A DNA stretch of 64,000 nt from Micromonospora alfalfae. Its GTDB lineage: Bacteria; Actinomycetota; Actinomycetes; Mycobacteriales; Micromonosporaceae. Every line of letters starts with the position of its first letter. The stretch's first letter is position 1. Below the pieces are notes generated by a model, which did no database searches, was not told where the DNA came from, and saw only the letters and a list, made by a program, of their open reading frames with translations. The position numbers were made by a program, and so were the translations under genes. Of this stretch, positions 26,714 to 35,057 are shown in pieces. Location: assembly GCF_022230925.1 (NCBI RefSeq), contig NZ_JAKKFH010000004.1:186001-250000 (forward strand). Reading direction: 5' to 3'.

Positions 26714-28927
26714 GTGGCGCAACCCGACCTGACCTTGACGGCGAGCCTGCGGCCGGCGGCGCTGGACGCCCGACGGGGCATCGTGCGCCTGCACCCGGAG
26801 GCGCTGACAGCGCTGGGGCTGCGCCCCGGCGACCCGGTCCGCCTTGTCGGCCGCCGGGAGACGGCCGGGATCGCGGCGGCGGCCGGGCCGGGCGCGAGCA
26901 GCGCCCTGCTGTACGCCGACGACCTGACGTTGGGCAACCTGGGTCTGCGCGACGGCGGTCAGGTGCGGGTGAGCCCGGTGCCGTTGGTGTCGGCGAGCCG
27001 GGTCGTCCTGGCCGGGCCGGTGGGGGTCGTAGCGGCGGTCAGCCCGGAGATGCTCCGGCTCGCCCTGCTGGGCAAGGTGCTCACCGCAGGCGACGACGTG
27101 TCGCTGCTGCCGCAGGACGTGCTGCCGGACGCCTCGGTCCGCAGCCTGGTCGAGGCGGCGCGACACAGCCTCGCCAACACCGTCGGTTTCGCCTGGACCA
27201 GCACGCTGCTCAGTGTTGTCGCTGTCGAACCGGCGGCCGGCGCGCTGGTCACCATGGGCACTTCGGTCGCCTGGGAGCACGGTGCGACGACCCACGGCGG
27301 GCCCGCCCCGGCCGGCGCCGTGTCGGCCCGGCCGGGTACGAGCGCCGACGCCGTTGCGGCGGAGGACGCGCCCGACGTGGACGAGCTGCCCGGGCTGCGG
27401 GCCCAGGCCGAGGAGTTGACCGAGCTGCTGGACCTCGGCTTCCACCACCGGGAGGTGCTGGGTCGACTCGGCACCACGATCTCGTTGGGGGTGTTGCTCG
27501 TCGGCCCGGCGGGGTCCGGGAAGTCGGCGCTGGTCCGGGCCGTGGCCGCCCGGGTCGGTGCCCGTGTTCACCCGCTCTGGGCGCCCGAGGTGGCCGCGTT
27601 GGCCAGCCAGGCCGCCGCCGAGCGGTTACGCGTCGCGGCAGCGGCGGCCCGGGCCGAAGGGCCTGCCGTACTGCTGTTCACCGACGTCGAGGCGCTCGCA
27701 CCCGCTGACGATCCCGGTCCGGTGGCGACGGTGTTCCGTCAGGTGCTCGCGGAGAGCATCCGCGCTGGAGTCGCAGTGGTCTGCACCACCGGCCGACCGG
27801 AGGCGGTAGACCCCGTACTGCGCGCGCCCGACCTGCTGTCGCTGCGGATCAGCGTCCCACTCCCGGATCAGGCGCTGCGCCGCGAACAGCTCACCGTGCT
27901 GACCCGGCAGGTGCCGCTGGCCGACGACGTCCGGCTGGACGAGGTGGCCGCGCGTACCCCCGGGTTCGTCGCGGCGGACCTGGCAGCACTGGTCCGGGAG
28001 GCCGGGGTACGCGCGGCGTTGCGGCAGAAGTCCGCCGAGACGCCGACGGTGTCGATGGCCGACTTCACCGCCGCCCGGGAGGTCGTCCGGCCCACCACGA
28101 TGGCGGCGTCGACACTGGATCTGGCCTCGGTGACCCTGGACGACGTGGGTGGCCTGGACGAGGTCAAACAGACGCTCACCGAGTCGGTGCTGTGGCCGCT
28201 GACCTACCCGGACACCTTCGCCCGGCTCGGCGTGCAGCCGCCGCGCGGCGTGCTGCTCTACGGGCCGCCGGGCTGCGGCAAGACCTACCTCGTCACCGCG
28301 CTGGCCGGGTCGGGGCGGGCCAACGTGCTGTCGGTGAAGGGCGCGGAGCTGCTCTCCAAGTGGGTCGGTGAGAGCGAACGCGCGGTCCGCGAGTTGTTCC
28401 GTCGGGCCCGGGAGGCGGCCCCCACCCTGATCTTCCTGGACGAGGTGGACGCGCTCGCGCCGGTCCGCGGCCAGGCCACCGACGGTGGCACCACGGATCG
28501 GGTGGTCGCCGCCCTGCTCACCGAGCTGGACGGTGTGGAGACGCTGCGCAACGTGGTGGTGGTCGGCGCGACGAACCGGCCGGACCTGATCGACCCCGCG
28601 CTGCTGCGGCCGGGCCGGTTGGAGCGGCTTGTCTACGTGCCACCGCCGGACGGGCCGGCCCGCGCGGAGATCCTGCGGGCCTCGTCCCGACAGGTGCCGT
28701 TGGCGCCTGACGTCGATCTGTCCGCCCTCGGCGACGAGCTGACCGGCTTCTCCGCCGCGGACTGCGCCGCGCTGGTCCGCGAGGCGGCGCTGGCCGCCAT
28801 GCGGGAGTCGCTCGCCGCCGCCACTGTCACCGCCGAGCACGTGTCGGCCGCACGGGCCCGGGTACGACCGTCGCTGGACCCGGCCCAGGTCGCCTGGCTG
28901 TCCGCGTACGCCGCCAACCGGGAGTGA
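26714..28927 (+). CDS. CDC48-like double AAA ATPase with degenerate D1
   Basis: A protein of 737 residues: an N-terminal double-psi barrel-like domain (about 5-90), AAA domain D1 (about 225-470) and D2 (about 475-735). D2 is canonical: GPPGCGKTY (Lys523), FLDEVDALAP, ATNRPDLIDPALLRPGRLER with sensor-1 Asn and both Arg fingers. D1 keeps Walker A (GPAGSGKSA, Lys270), but Walker B reads LLFTDVEAL, so the catalytic Glu is Val. Sensor 1 reads TTGRP, and the Arg-finger segment reads RAPDLLSL. D1 thus probably binds but does not hydrolyse ATP. The family unfolds proteins; the partner is unknown. GTG start at 26714. Confidence 0.88.
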   Translation: MAQPDLTLTASLRPAALDARRGIVRLHPEALTALGLRPGDPVRLVGRRETAGIAAAAGPGASSALLYADDLTLGNLGLRDGGQVRVSPVPLVSASRVVLAGPVGVVAAVSPEMLRLALLGKVLTAGDDVSLLPQDVLPDASVRSLVEAARHSLANTVGFAWTSTLLSVVAVEPAAGALVTMGTSVAWEHGATTHGGPAPAGAVSARPGTSADAVAAEDAPDVDELPGLRAQAEELTELLDLGFHHREVLGRLGTTISLGVLLVGPAGSGKSALVRAVAARVGARVHPLWAPEVAALASQAAAERLRVAAAAARAEGPAVLLFTDVEALAPADDPGPVATVFRQVLAESIRAGVAVVCTTGRPEAVDPVLRAPDLLSLRISVPLPDQALRREQLTVLTRQVPLADDVRLDEVAARTPGFVAADLAALVREAGVRAALRQKSAETPTVSMADFTAAREVVRPTTMAASTLDLASVTLDDVGGLDEVKQTLTESVLWPLTYPDTFARLGVQPPRGVLLYGPPGCGKTYLVTALAGSGRANVLSVKGAELLSKWVGESERAVRELFRRAREAAPTLIFLDEVDALAPVRGQATDGGTTDRVVAALLTELDGVETLRNVVVVGATNRPDLIDPALLRPGRLERLVYVPPPDGPARAEILRASSRQVPLAPDVDLSALGDELTGFSAADCAALVREAALAAMRESLAAATVTAEHVSAARARVRPSLDPAQVAWLSAYAANRE

Positions 28928-29020
28928 TCACACCAGCACAACCTTTCGTCGCGGCCAGGGCGTTCCTAGTACGTCACATTCCTCAGTGGAGTCATCCACT
29001 GCGACGTCAGGTGGTGTTCC

Positions 29021-29953
29021 TTGCGTAAGCGGCTCTCACTCCTCCTCGTCCCCCTGCTGGCGGCGGCGACACTGGTCTCGGTCGGCGCACCGGCGGCGGC
29101 TCATCCAGCGAAGCCCTTCCCCACCCGGATCGCGCTGCCGAACGGGTTCACCCCGGAAGGGTTGACGATCGGTCGGGGCACCACTGTGTTCGTGAGTTCC
29201 ATCCTGGATGGCGCGGTGTGGCGCGGCGACTTACGCACCGGTCACGGCTCGGTGCTGATCCCCGGCACACCGGGCACCGACAAGGCGGGCATCAAGCTCG
29301 ACCCGCGCGGCCGGCTCTGGACCGCCGACTTCTCCGGCGGCGGCGCGAGCGTGTACGACGCCGACACCGGTGCCAAGCTTGCCCACTACCAGTTCACCGA
29401 TGTGCCGGGCAGCTACGTCAACGACCTGGTGATCACCCAACGGGCGGTCTACTTCACGGATTCCGCACGCCAGGTGCTCTACGTGGTGCCCCTCGGCCCA
29501 GGTGGCCGACTTCCGGCCCCCACCGCCGTCCGGGTGCTGCAACTCAGCGGTCCGGCCGCCACCCCGGACGTCTACCACAACGGGATCGTGGCGCTGCCGG
29601 ACGGCGATCTGCTGGTCGCGCAGATGCTGTCCGGCCAGTTGGTGCGCGTCGACCCGCGTACCGGCGGGAGCCGACTCGTCGACCTCGGTGGCTACTCGGT
29701 GGAGCGCGCCGACGGGCTGGTGCTGCGCGGTCACACCCTCTACGTGATCCGGAACCTGACCAACGTCGTCGCAGTGGTCCGGATGAACGCCGGCTACACA
29801 GCCGGCGTGGTGCAGCGGGAGATCACCGGCCCGCAGCTGCGTTCGCCGGCCACCGGCGACCTGCTCGGCTCCGCGTTGTACGTGGTGAACGGCCGGTTCG
29901 ACGTGGAGTCCACGCCGAGCACCGACTACGACATCGTTCGGCTGCCGGCCTGA
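29021..29953 (+). CDS. Secreted SMP-30/NHL-like beta-propeller protein
   Basis: A 310-residue precursor with a clear signal peptide (MRKRLSLLLVPLLAAATLVS, cleavage near AAAHP at about residue 28). The mature part repeats short beta-blade segments such as GLTIGRGTTVFVSSILDGAV, GIKLDPRGRLWTADFSGG and GIVALPDGDLLVAQMLSG, as in SMP-30/gluconolactonase-like propellers. Catalytic metal ligands are not obvious, so it may be a binding protein. The start is a TTG with AGGTGG upstream; no ATG or GTG in frame gives the signal peptide. Confidence 0.82.
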   Translation: MRKRLSLLLVPLLAAATLVSVGAPAAAHPAKPFPTRIALPNGFTPEGLTIGRGTTVFVSSILDGAVWRGDLRTGHGSVLIPGTPGTDKAGIKLDPRGRLWTADFSGGGASVYDADTGAKLAHYQFTDVPGSYVNDLVITQRAVYFTDSARQVLYVVPLGPGGRLPAPTAVRVLQLSGPAATPDVYHNGIVALPDGDLLVAQMLSGQLVRVDPRTGGSRLVDLGGYSVERADGLVLRGHTLYVIRNLTNVVAVVRMNAGYTAGVVQREITGPQLRSPATGDLLGSALYVVNGRFDVESTPSTDYDIVRLPA

Positions 29954-30005
29954 CCCAGGCGGTCGGCGGCGATCCCTGTCGTCGCCGCCGGCCCCGCCGG
30001 CCAGC

Positions 30006-30620
30006 TCAGAAGGCGGGCGGCGTCGAATCGAGGCAGATCTCGGCGCGTACCTTGCCGTCGTCCTCGCGCAGTTTCGCGCCACACTTCTGTAGGACGGCCA
30101 CAGCGCCGATGTTGTCCGGGGTCGTCTCGGCCACCACTGCCCGCATGCCCGCCCGAGCGGCGGCGTTCAGCAGTTCCCGTAGGGCGGCCGCCCCGATTCC
30201 CTGCCCGCGCGCCGACCGGCCGAGCCACATCCCGGTCTCCACAGTTCGCGGCTCGTCACAGCGCGTCATCCGGACCATGCCCATCACCTCGCCGCCGACG
30301 AGGATGGCGTACATCTGCGAACCGGTCGGGCCGTCCAGCCCGCCGAAGCTCGCCCGGTGGAATTCGCGGAACGCCTCGCGACGGGCGAGCGACCAGCCGG
30401 CGGGCGCCTCGACCGGGGGCATCACATCACCCGGCTCCGCCTCCGCAGCCGCTACGGAGAGCAACGGCTCCAGGTTCCGTTCGTCCACCGGCTCCAGCCG
30501 GACCGCACCCGCCACGTGCCGCAGTCTGCCGCCCTCATCGGCCGAAGTCCACCCCATTGGCCATCCACTGGCGGTCCGGACAGCGGTACCGGCCGGTCGG
30601 GCGGATTGGGTGTTCCACAT
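30006..30620 (-). CDS. GNAT-family N-acetyltransferase
   Basis: A GNAT protein of about 204 residues. The GNAT domain starts at VRLEPVDERNLEPLL; the acetyl-CoA motif is GMWLGRSARGQGIGAAALRE and the closing part is NIGAVAVLQKCGAKLRED. The first 40 residues are not part of the fold, so translation may begin at the GTG at 30515 instead; the ATG at 30620 has a GGAG four bases upstream. Substrate unknown. Confidence 0.8.
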   Translation of the reverse strand: MWNTQSARPAGTAVRTASGWPMGWTSADEGGRLRHVAGAVRLEPVDERNLEPLLSVAAAEAEPGDVMPPVEAPAGWSLARREAFREFHRASFGGLDGPTGSQMYAILVGGEVMGMVRMTRCDEPRTVETGMWLGRSARGQGIGAAALRELLNAAARAGMRAVVAETTPDNIGAVAVLQKCGAKLREDDGKVRAEICLDSTPPAF

Positions 30621-30663
30621 CACGCTCCGTTGTCACCCGACCGGGTGTCAACGGCCCAAACGC

Positions 30664-31551
30664 CTACCCGAACTCGCAGAACACCACCGAGGCGTCGTCG
30701 GTCGACTTGTGTCGGCGCAGTCGGTCGGGGTGGTCGCGCTCGGCGTCCCGCACCCGGTCGATCAACGCGCCCGGACCGTCGGCGCTCAGCAGGTCGAGCA
30801 GACCAGCCCAGTCGGTGAGCGCGAACTGCTCCACCGCGCTGGACGCGCCGTCACTGAGCAGCGCCGCCCGCCGTAGCGCCCCGGGACCACGCCGGGGCGC
30901 GGTCCCGGTGACCGCGTGGAAGGCCGCGTCCGGGTCGGAGGCCGCCACCCAGTAGCCGTGGGTGCGGTTCATCCGCTCCCGCTGCACACTCACGGCATGC
31001 CGGAACCGGGTGACCGGGTCCGCCGCGCCGCCCGGCACGGCGGCCACGGTCTCCCGCAGCTCCGCCATCGCCGCGTCCAGCCGGTTGTCGGTGACCACGC
31101 TGACCTGCCCGCCGACGTCGAGGACGAGCGGGCTGTCGCAGAGCACCAGGTAGTCCACCTGGTCGCCGCAGTCCCGCAGCAGGCACACAGTGCTGGACGG
31201 GGTACCCGGGTGGTCGAGGTCGCACTGCCCGCCGTGGTCGGCGCGCACCGCGAGGATGGCCGCGGCCAGGTTGCTGGTGAGCCGGGCGGCCGGGCGCACC
31301 GCCTCGGCGACGCCGATCCGGGCCGCCAGGTGCCGGACGTACCACTCGGGCCCGTGCACGCAGCCGGTGTCGAAGCCGTCCGGCACCGTGGCGCCGTCCA
31401 GGACACCGACCAGCGGGCCGAACCGGAAGACCAGATCCTCGTTGACCGGCCGGCCCGGGGCCGGCGCGGACGCGGAGCGCACCCGCATCACCGGCGCCGG
31501 CCCCGGCACACCGGTCGGGTCAGCGCTGTCGAAGGTCGTCGACGGCCGCAT
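30664..31551 (-). CDS. PP2C-like protein phosphatase
   Basis: A 295-residue protein with PP2C features: PVNEDLVFRFG and VGVLDGAT (metal-binding Glu-Asp and Asp-Gly), LLSDGASSAVEQF, and KSTDDASVVFCEF at the end. The motifs are looser than in standard PPM phosphatases, so it may be a divergent branch of unknown target. The ATG at 31551 has GGAG six bases upstream and overlaps the preceding DUF3618 gene by 32 bases; an ATG at 31491 would avoid the overlap. Confidence 0.72.
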   Translation of the reverse strand: MRPSTTFDSADPTGVPGPAPVMRVRSASAPAPGRPVNEDLVFRFGPLVGVLDGATVPDGFDTGCVHGPEWYVRHLAARIGVAEAVRPAARLTSNLAAAILAVRADHGGQCDLDHPGTPSSTVCLLRDCGDQVDYLVLCDSPLVLDVGGQVSVVTDNRLDAAMAELRETVAAVPGGAADPVTRFRHAVSVQRERMNRTHGYWVAASDPDAAFHAVTGTAPRRGPGALRRAALLSDGASSAVEQFALTDWAGLLDLLSADGPGALIDRVRDAERDHPDRLRRHKSTDDASVVFCEFG

Positions 31552-32119
31552 GCGTTTCTCCCTGCACCTGACCGGCCGCCGAACGGCCCTGGTCGCGTAC
31601 CGCGGACACGCCCTGCTGGGCGCTGGACCGGACCGACTGCGCCGCCTGCTGCGCAGGCTCCCGCAGGTTGTCCTGCATCTGGTGGCCAACCTGGCTCGCC
31701 TGCTCGCGCAGCTCACCGGAGTGCTCACTCACCATGTTCCGCGCGCGTCCGGCGAGTTGCCGCTCACGTCCGCTCGGCGGGATCAGGGAGGCGGCCAGCA
31801 GACCGACTCCGAACGCGACCAGGCCGGCGGCCATCGGGTTGCCCTGAGCCTGCTCGCGGGAGTGCTGCCCGAGTGAACGGGTTTCGTCGCGTACCGAACC
31901 GGCCGCGTACGACATCCGTTGGCCAGCCTCCTGGCCCAGGTGGTTCGAGCTGCCCATCATCTTCTCCTTCGCTCGGGTGAACGCCCCGCGGGCCTGCCCG
32001 ACGCGGTCACCGGCGATCCGACGCGGATTGACCTTGTCGGTCAGCGCGTCGACGTCACTGCTCAACTCGTTGCGGGTGGTCTCGATCTCCCGCCGGATCT
32101 GATCCGGATCACTGGACAT
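31520..32119 (-). CDS. DUF3618 membrane-associated protein
   Basis: A protein of 199 residues. The N-terminus SSDPDQIRREIETTRNELSSDVDAL is the DUF3618 signature. One membrane helix (MAAGLVAFGVGLLAASLIPP, about residues 96-115) is followed by a long Gln/Ala/Arg-rich helix with heptads. It is the last gene of a three-gene cluster with the holin-like and coiled-coil genes upstream, a set common in actinobacteria that probably acts at the cell envelope. Confidence 0.85.
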   Translation of the reverse strand: MSSDPDQIRREIETTRNELSSDVDALTDKVNPRRIAGDRVGQARGAFTRAKEKMMGSSNHLGQEAGQRMSYAAGSVRDETRSLGQHSREQAQGNPMAAGLVAFGVGLLAASLIPPSGRERQLAGRARNMVSEHSGELREQASQVGHQMQDNLREPAQQAAQSVRSSAQQGVSAVRDQGRSAAGQVQGETHAAVDDLRQR

Positions 32120-32141
32120 GACCTGTTCCCTCCCGACTCGT

Positions 32142-32537
32142 TCACCGACCCCGCAGGGCGTCCGGCAGCTCCCGGGCAGTCTGCTTCGTCCGGGGCAGTA
32201 CCGCGCGTGCCCGCTTCAGCTGGGTCCGGGCGTTGATGAAGAGGCCACCGGCCACGGCGGCCCAGAGGACCGCGACGATCAGCGCCGCCCACCCCTGGTC
32301 CATCGTGTTGGACAGCCCCCACCAGAGGGCGTACGACACGAAGAGGACCGCCAGGAACCCGGCCAGCCCGGCACCGCCGAACATACCGCCGGCCTTGCCC
32401 GCCTGGCTGACCTCCTCGCGCAGCTCGGCCTTGGCCAGCTCGACCTCCTTGCGCACCAGGGTGGACATGTCCCGGGTCACATCGCCGATCAGCTCGCCGA
32501 CAGAGGCCTGGGTCCGCTCCTTCTCCGGGGCGCTCAC
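32142..32537 (-). CDS. Phage holin family (superfamily III-like) membrane protein
   Basis: A 131-residue protein: an amphipathic N-terminus (SVGELIGDVTRDMSTLVRKEVELAKAELREEV) and two membrane helices (about 53-70 and 82-101), the pattern of the actinobacterial putative holin superfamily III. The chromosomal context and the conserved cluster suggest an envelope protein rather than a lysis holin. GTG start overlaps the upstream stop (GTGA). Confidence 0.83.
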   Translation of the reverse strand: MSAPEKERTQASVGELIGDVTRDMSTLVRKEVELAKAELREEVSQAGKAGGMFGGAGLAGFLAVLFVSYALWWGLSNTMDQGWAALIVAVLWAAVAGGLFINARTQLKRARAVLPRTKQTARELPDALRGR

Positions 32538-33172
32538 GGTGCCACCCCGCCGGGCAGGTTCCGCGCTGGTTCGCCAGCGGGCGAAACGTTCTGCGCCCGT
32601 GCCGTCCCCACGTACGGCTGCTGATCGCCGCCCGCCGGTGTGCCCTGCGCCGATGACGGAGCACCGGACGCGCTGGCACCCTGACCGTTACCCGAGGCCG
32701 GAGCGGTCAGGCCACGGGTGAGCCGTCCGACCAGCAGCCCGGCTACCGCCGCTCCCGCGAGGAACGTCGTCGGATGGTGCCGCGCGTACCTGCGAACCTC
32801 GTCGAGCACCTCGCCGGGTTCGCGCTCGTCGAGCCAACCGGCGGCCTGCTGGGCGGCGTCGGCCGCCTTGCGCACCACTTGACCGGCCAGCCCGGAATCG
32901 CCGTCCCGTTCGGCCATCGAACTGAGGTTCTGGCCCAAATCACGCAGGCCCGTGGCGGCCCGCCGCTGCTGTGTCTGCGCCTGATCTCGAAGCTGTCCAG
33001 TGGCCTCACCTGTCAACTGCTGGGCCTGCCGCCGCGCCTCTGCGGCCACCTGCCCGCCCTGCTCAGCTGCGGTGTGGGCAACCTGACCCCCGGCCTGCGT
33101 GGCCTGCTGGCCGACGCGCGAGGCCTCCTGGCGGGCCTGCTGTCCTCTGCCGCTCTGGTTCGTTGCCGTCAT
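32534..33172 (-). CDS. Gln/Ala-rich coiled-coil protein with one membrane helix
   Basis: A protein of 212 residues. Residues 1-85 are Gln-, Ala- and Thr-rich with LEA-like repeats (QQATQAGGQVAHTAAEQGGQ). A conserved segment WLDEREPGEVLDEVRRYARHHP precedes one helix (about 134-150). The tail is disordered. It is the first gene of the DUF3618/holin cluster and has GGGAG before its ATG. Its function is not known; the composition suggests a stress-protection or membrane-scaffold role. Confidence 0.72.
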   Translation of the reverse strand: MTATNQSGRGQQARQEASRVGQQATQAGGQVAHTAAEQGGQVAAEARRQAQQLTGEATGQLRDQAQTQQRRAATGLRDLGQNLSSMAERDGDSGLAGQVVRKAADAAQQAAGWLDEREPGEVLDEVRRYARHHPTTFLAGAAVAGLLVGRLTRGLTAPASGNGQGASASGAPSSAQGTPAGGDQQPYVGTARAQNVSPAGEPARNLPGGVAP

Positions 33173-33278
33173 AACCCGCTCCCTTCCTGGGCCCGAGGTC
33201 GCAAGCGACCTCGGGGCGCCTCCCGCCTACCCGCCTGCCCGCCTGGCAAGCCTGCATGCGGCTGCGCCGCCTGACCCG

Positions 33279-33350
33279 GCGATCTTGCACTTCGTGCCCC
33301 GACACAGGTGCTCAAAAGCCGCGAAACGACGACAGGAAGTGCAAGATCGC
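33279..33350. repeat. Palindromic element with 15-bp arms
   Basis: The arms 33279-33293 and 33336-33350 (GCGATCTTGCACTTC and its complement) are perfect and enclose 42 bases. The element lies between the cluster promoter at 33173 and the DUF3263 gene end. Its arm shares GATCTTG(C/G)AC with the palindrome at 345-408. Otherwise the 220-base gap shows no gene. Confidence 0.8.
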
Positions 33351-33394
33351 GGGGGCGAGGGCTCGGCGGGGCGCGGGGTGAGGGTGAGGGGTGT

Positions 33395-33799
33395 TCAGCG
33401 GCGGCGGTTGCGGGCGCGCGACGAGCGCAACCGGCGGAGTCTGCTGATCAGCACGGGGTCGGCGGCGAGGGCGGCCGGATTGTCCAGCAGGCCGTTGAGC
33501 AGTTGGTAGTACCGGGTCGAGGAGATCCCGAAGGTGTCCCGGACGGCCTGCTCCTTGGCACCGGCGTGCCGCCACCACTGCTGCTCGAAGGCGAGGATGG
33601 CCCGCTCCCGTTCGGTCAGCCCGGCTGCCGGGCCGCTGGGCTCAACGCCCGCTCCATCGTCCGGTTCGGGATCACCTGTGGTCTCGATTGGCGGCACCGG
33701 CCGCGGAGTCGGGACCGCCGGCCCGACAGTGCCCTCGACATCACCTCGACGAGCGTCAGTGGACGGCTCGGGCGTGGCCGGGGCGGCGTCGGCGGACAT
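33395..33799 (-). CDS. DUF3263 protein
   Basis: A 134-residue protein with a disordered Pro/Thr-rich first half. The C-terminal half, LTERERAILAFEQQWWRHAG, followed by VRDTFGISSTRYYQLLNGLLD, is the DUF3263 domain, a small helical, HTH-like fold conserved in actinobacteria. It probably binds DNA. The ATG at 33799 is preferred; the open frame upstream to 33994 runs through a palindromic element. Confidence 0.87.
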   Translation of the reverse strand: MSADAAPATPEPSTDARRGDVEGTVGPAVPTPRPVPPIETTGDPEPDDGAGVEPSGPAAGLTERERAILAFEQQWWRHAGAKEQAVRDTFGISSTRYYQLLNGLLDNPAALAADPVLISRLRRLRSSRARNRRR

Positions 33800-33886
33800 G
33801 GCACTCAGCCTAGCCAGGGACGACCTGGGTCGCACCAGCCGGCGCGGCTGGCAGCGCGAAGGTCGCGGAAGGGTAGCCACAGGCCA

Positions 33887-33957
33887 CCTTTGCTCTGCTT
33901 CAACCCAGGCAACGCTGCCTGGGCCGCACTGTTGCTCGGGTGGAAGCAGAGCAAAGG
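33887..33957. repeat. Nested palindromic element with 15-bp arms
   Basis: The outer arms 33887-33901 and 33943-33957 (CCTTTGCTCTGCTTC and its complement) are perfect and enclose 41 bases. Inside is a second hairpin, CCCAGGCA-ACGC-TGCCTGGG (33904-33923). Size and layout match the element at 33279-33350 on the other side of the DUF3263 gene. Confidence 0.82.
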
Positions 33958-33993
33958 ACCCACTTGAGGCGGATGGTTGCGCCCACGCACGCA

Positions 33994-34025
33994 CGAAGGC
34001 CCCCGGCCTGAGCCAGGGGCCTTCG
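33994..34025 (-). terminator. Terminator after the ABC permease gene
   Basis: A 10-bp perfect stem (CGAAGGCCCC with GGGGCCTTCG) and a 12-base loop lie 15 bases after the permease stop codon. Confidence 0.8.
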
Positions 34026-34040
34026 CGTCGAGCATTGGGG

Positions 34041-35057
34041 TCAGGAGATGTCGCGGCGACGCATCGCCCAGAGCGCCGCCCCGAGGACCACCACCACCCC
34101 GACCGAGAGCAGGATCGAGGACTGCTGCCAGGTGATGTCCATCGTGGCCGGCTTGCACTCCCCGTAGTAGGTCGCGTTGCAGGAGTTCCAGTCCTGCAAG
34201 GTGACCGTCTTCGTCATCCAGGCCAGCGCGTAGGTCGGCAACAGCCAGGCCTCGGCGAACCGCACGCTCGCCATGGACAACAGGATGCCCAGGCCGAACT
34301 GGCCGACCACCATCACCGCCACCACGCCACCGAGGGCCATCGCGGTGTGCCGACCCAGCGAGGCGAGGGCGAAGCCGATGGTGGTGAGCACCAACACCAG
34401 CACCACCCCGCGTACACCGGTCAGCAGGAACGACTGCCAGACTCCCGAGGTCATCTTCTCGGTGCTGCCCCGGAAGTTGGCGACCGCCCAGAACCCGGCG
34501 AACCACAGCACCGCGGCTGGAAGCGTCACCGCCAGGATGCCGGTGAGCAGCGCGGCCAGCTTGGTGAGCAGCACGGTGAGCCGCTTCGGCCGCCAGAGCA
34601 GCAGGTTCATCATGCCGCCGGTGCTCCACTCGGCGCCGACGAAGGACGCGCCGATGACGAACCCGACCAGGGCGAGGATCGCCGCGAACGGGATCAGGGT
34701 CTCGGCGAACGTCTCCTTGAAGTCGAACGTCGACGGCAGGAACCAACTCGCCTCGATCTGGTCCCGGGACGGGGCCGTGATCATCGAGCAGTCGTCCGGG
34801 TACCGGCCGTCGGTCGCCGTGCCGGCCGTCTTGGCCTGCTCACACGCGGCGCGCTCCTGCTCGCTCCAGCGCACCTGCTCCTGGTACTGCTGGTCGGCCT
34901 GACGCTCGGCCTGGGCGAGCTGGCCGGCGTCGATCTTCTGGTTGGTGAAGAACACCCCGACCACCACCGCGGCCAGCACCAGCAGGCCGAGCAGTGTCAT
35001 GTATCGGGTGAAACGCCGCTTGCTGAGCCGGCGCAGCTCGGTACGAAAGAGGCTCAC
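34041..35057 (-). CDS. ABC-2 type permease
   Basis: A 338-residue membrane protein with six helices. After helix 1 (about 20-38) there is a large extracellular loop of about 85 residues (IDAGQLAQAERQADQQYQEQ onward) containing two Cys. FIGASFVGAEWSTGGMMNLL-like and LLWRPKRLTVLLTK segments are typical of ABC-2 permeases. The GTG start overlaps the ATPase stop by four bases (GTGA), so the pair forms one exporter. Substrate unknown. Confidence 0.88.
   Translation of the reverse strand: MSLFRTELRRLSKRRFTRYMTLLGLLVLAAVVVGVFFTNQKIDAGQLAQAERQADQQYQEQVRWSEQERAACEQAKTAGTATDGRYPDDCSMITAPSRDQIEASWFLPSTFDFKETFAETLIPFAAILALVGFVIGASFVGAEWSTGGMMNLLLWRPKRLTVLLTKLAALLTGILAVTLPAAVLWFAGFWAVANFRGSTEKMTSGVWQSFLLTGVRGVVLVLVLTTIGFALASLGRHTAMALGGVVAVMVVGQFGLGILLSMASVRFAEAWLLPTYALAWMTKTVTLQDWNSCNATYYGECKPATMDITWQQSSILLSVGVVVVLGAALWAMRRRDIS

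Noticed and set aside
33395-33994. Longer DUF3263 protein starting at 33994
   Set aside because: The extra 65 codons run through a palindromic element; the ATG at 33799 begins a normal sequence.
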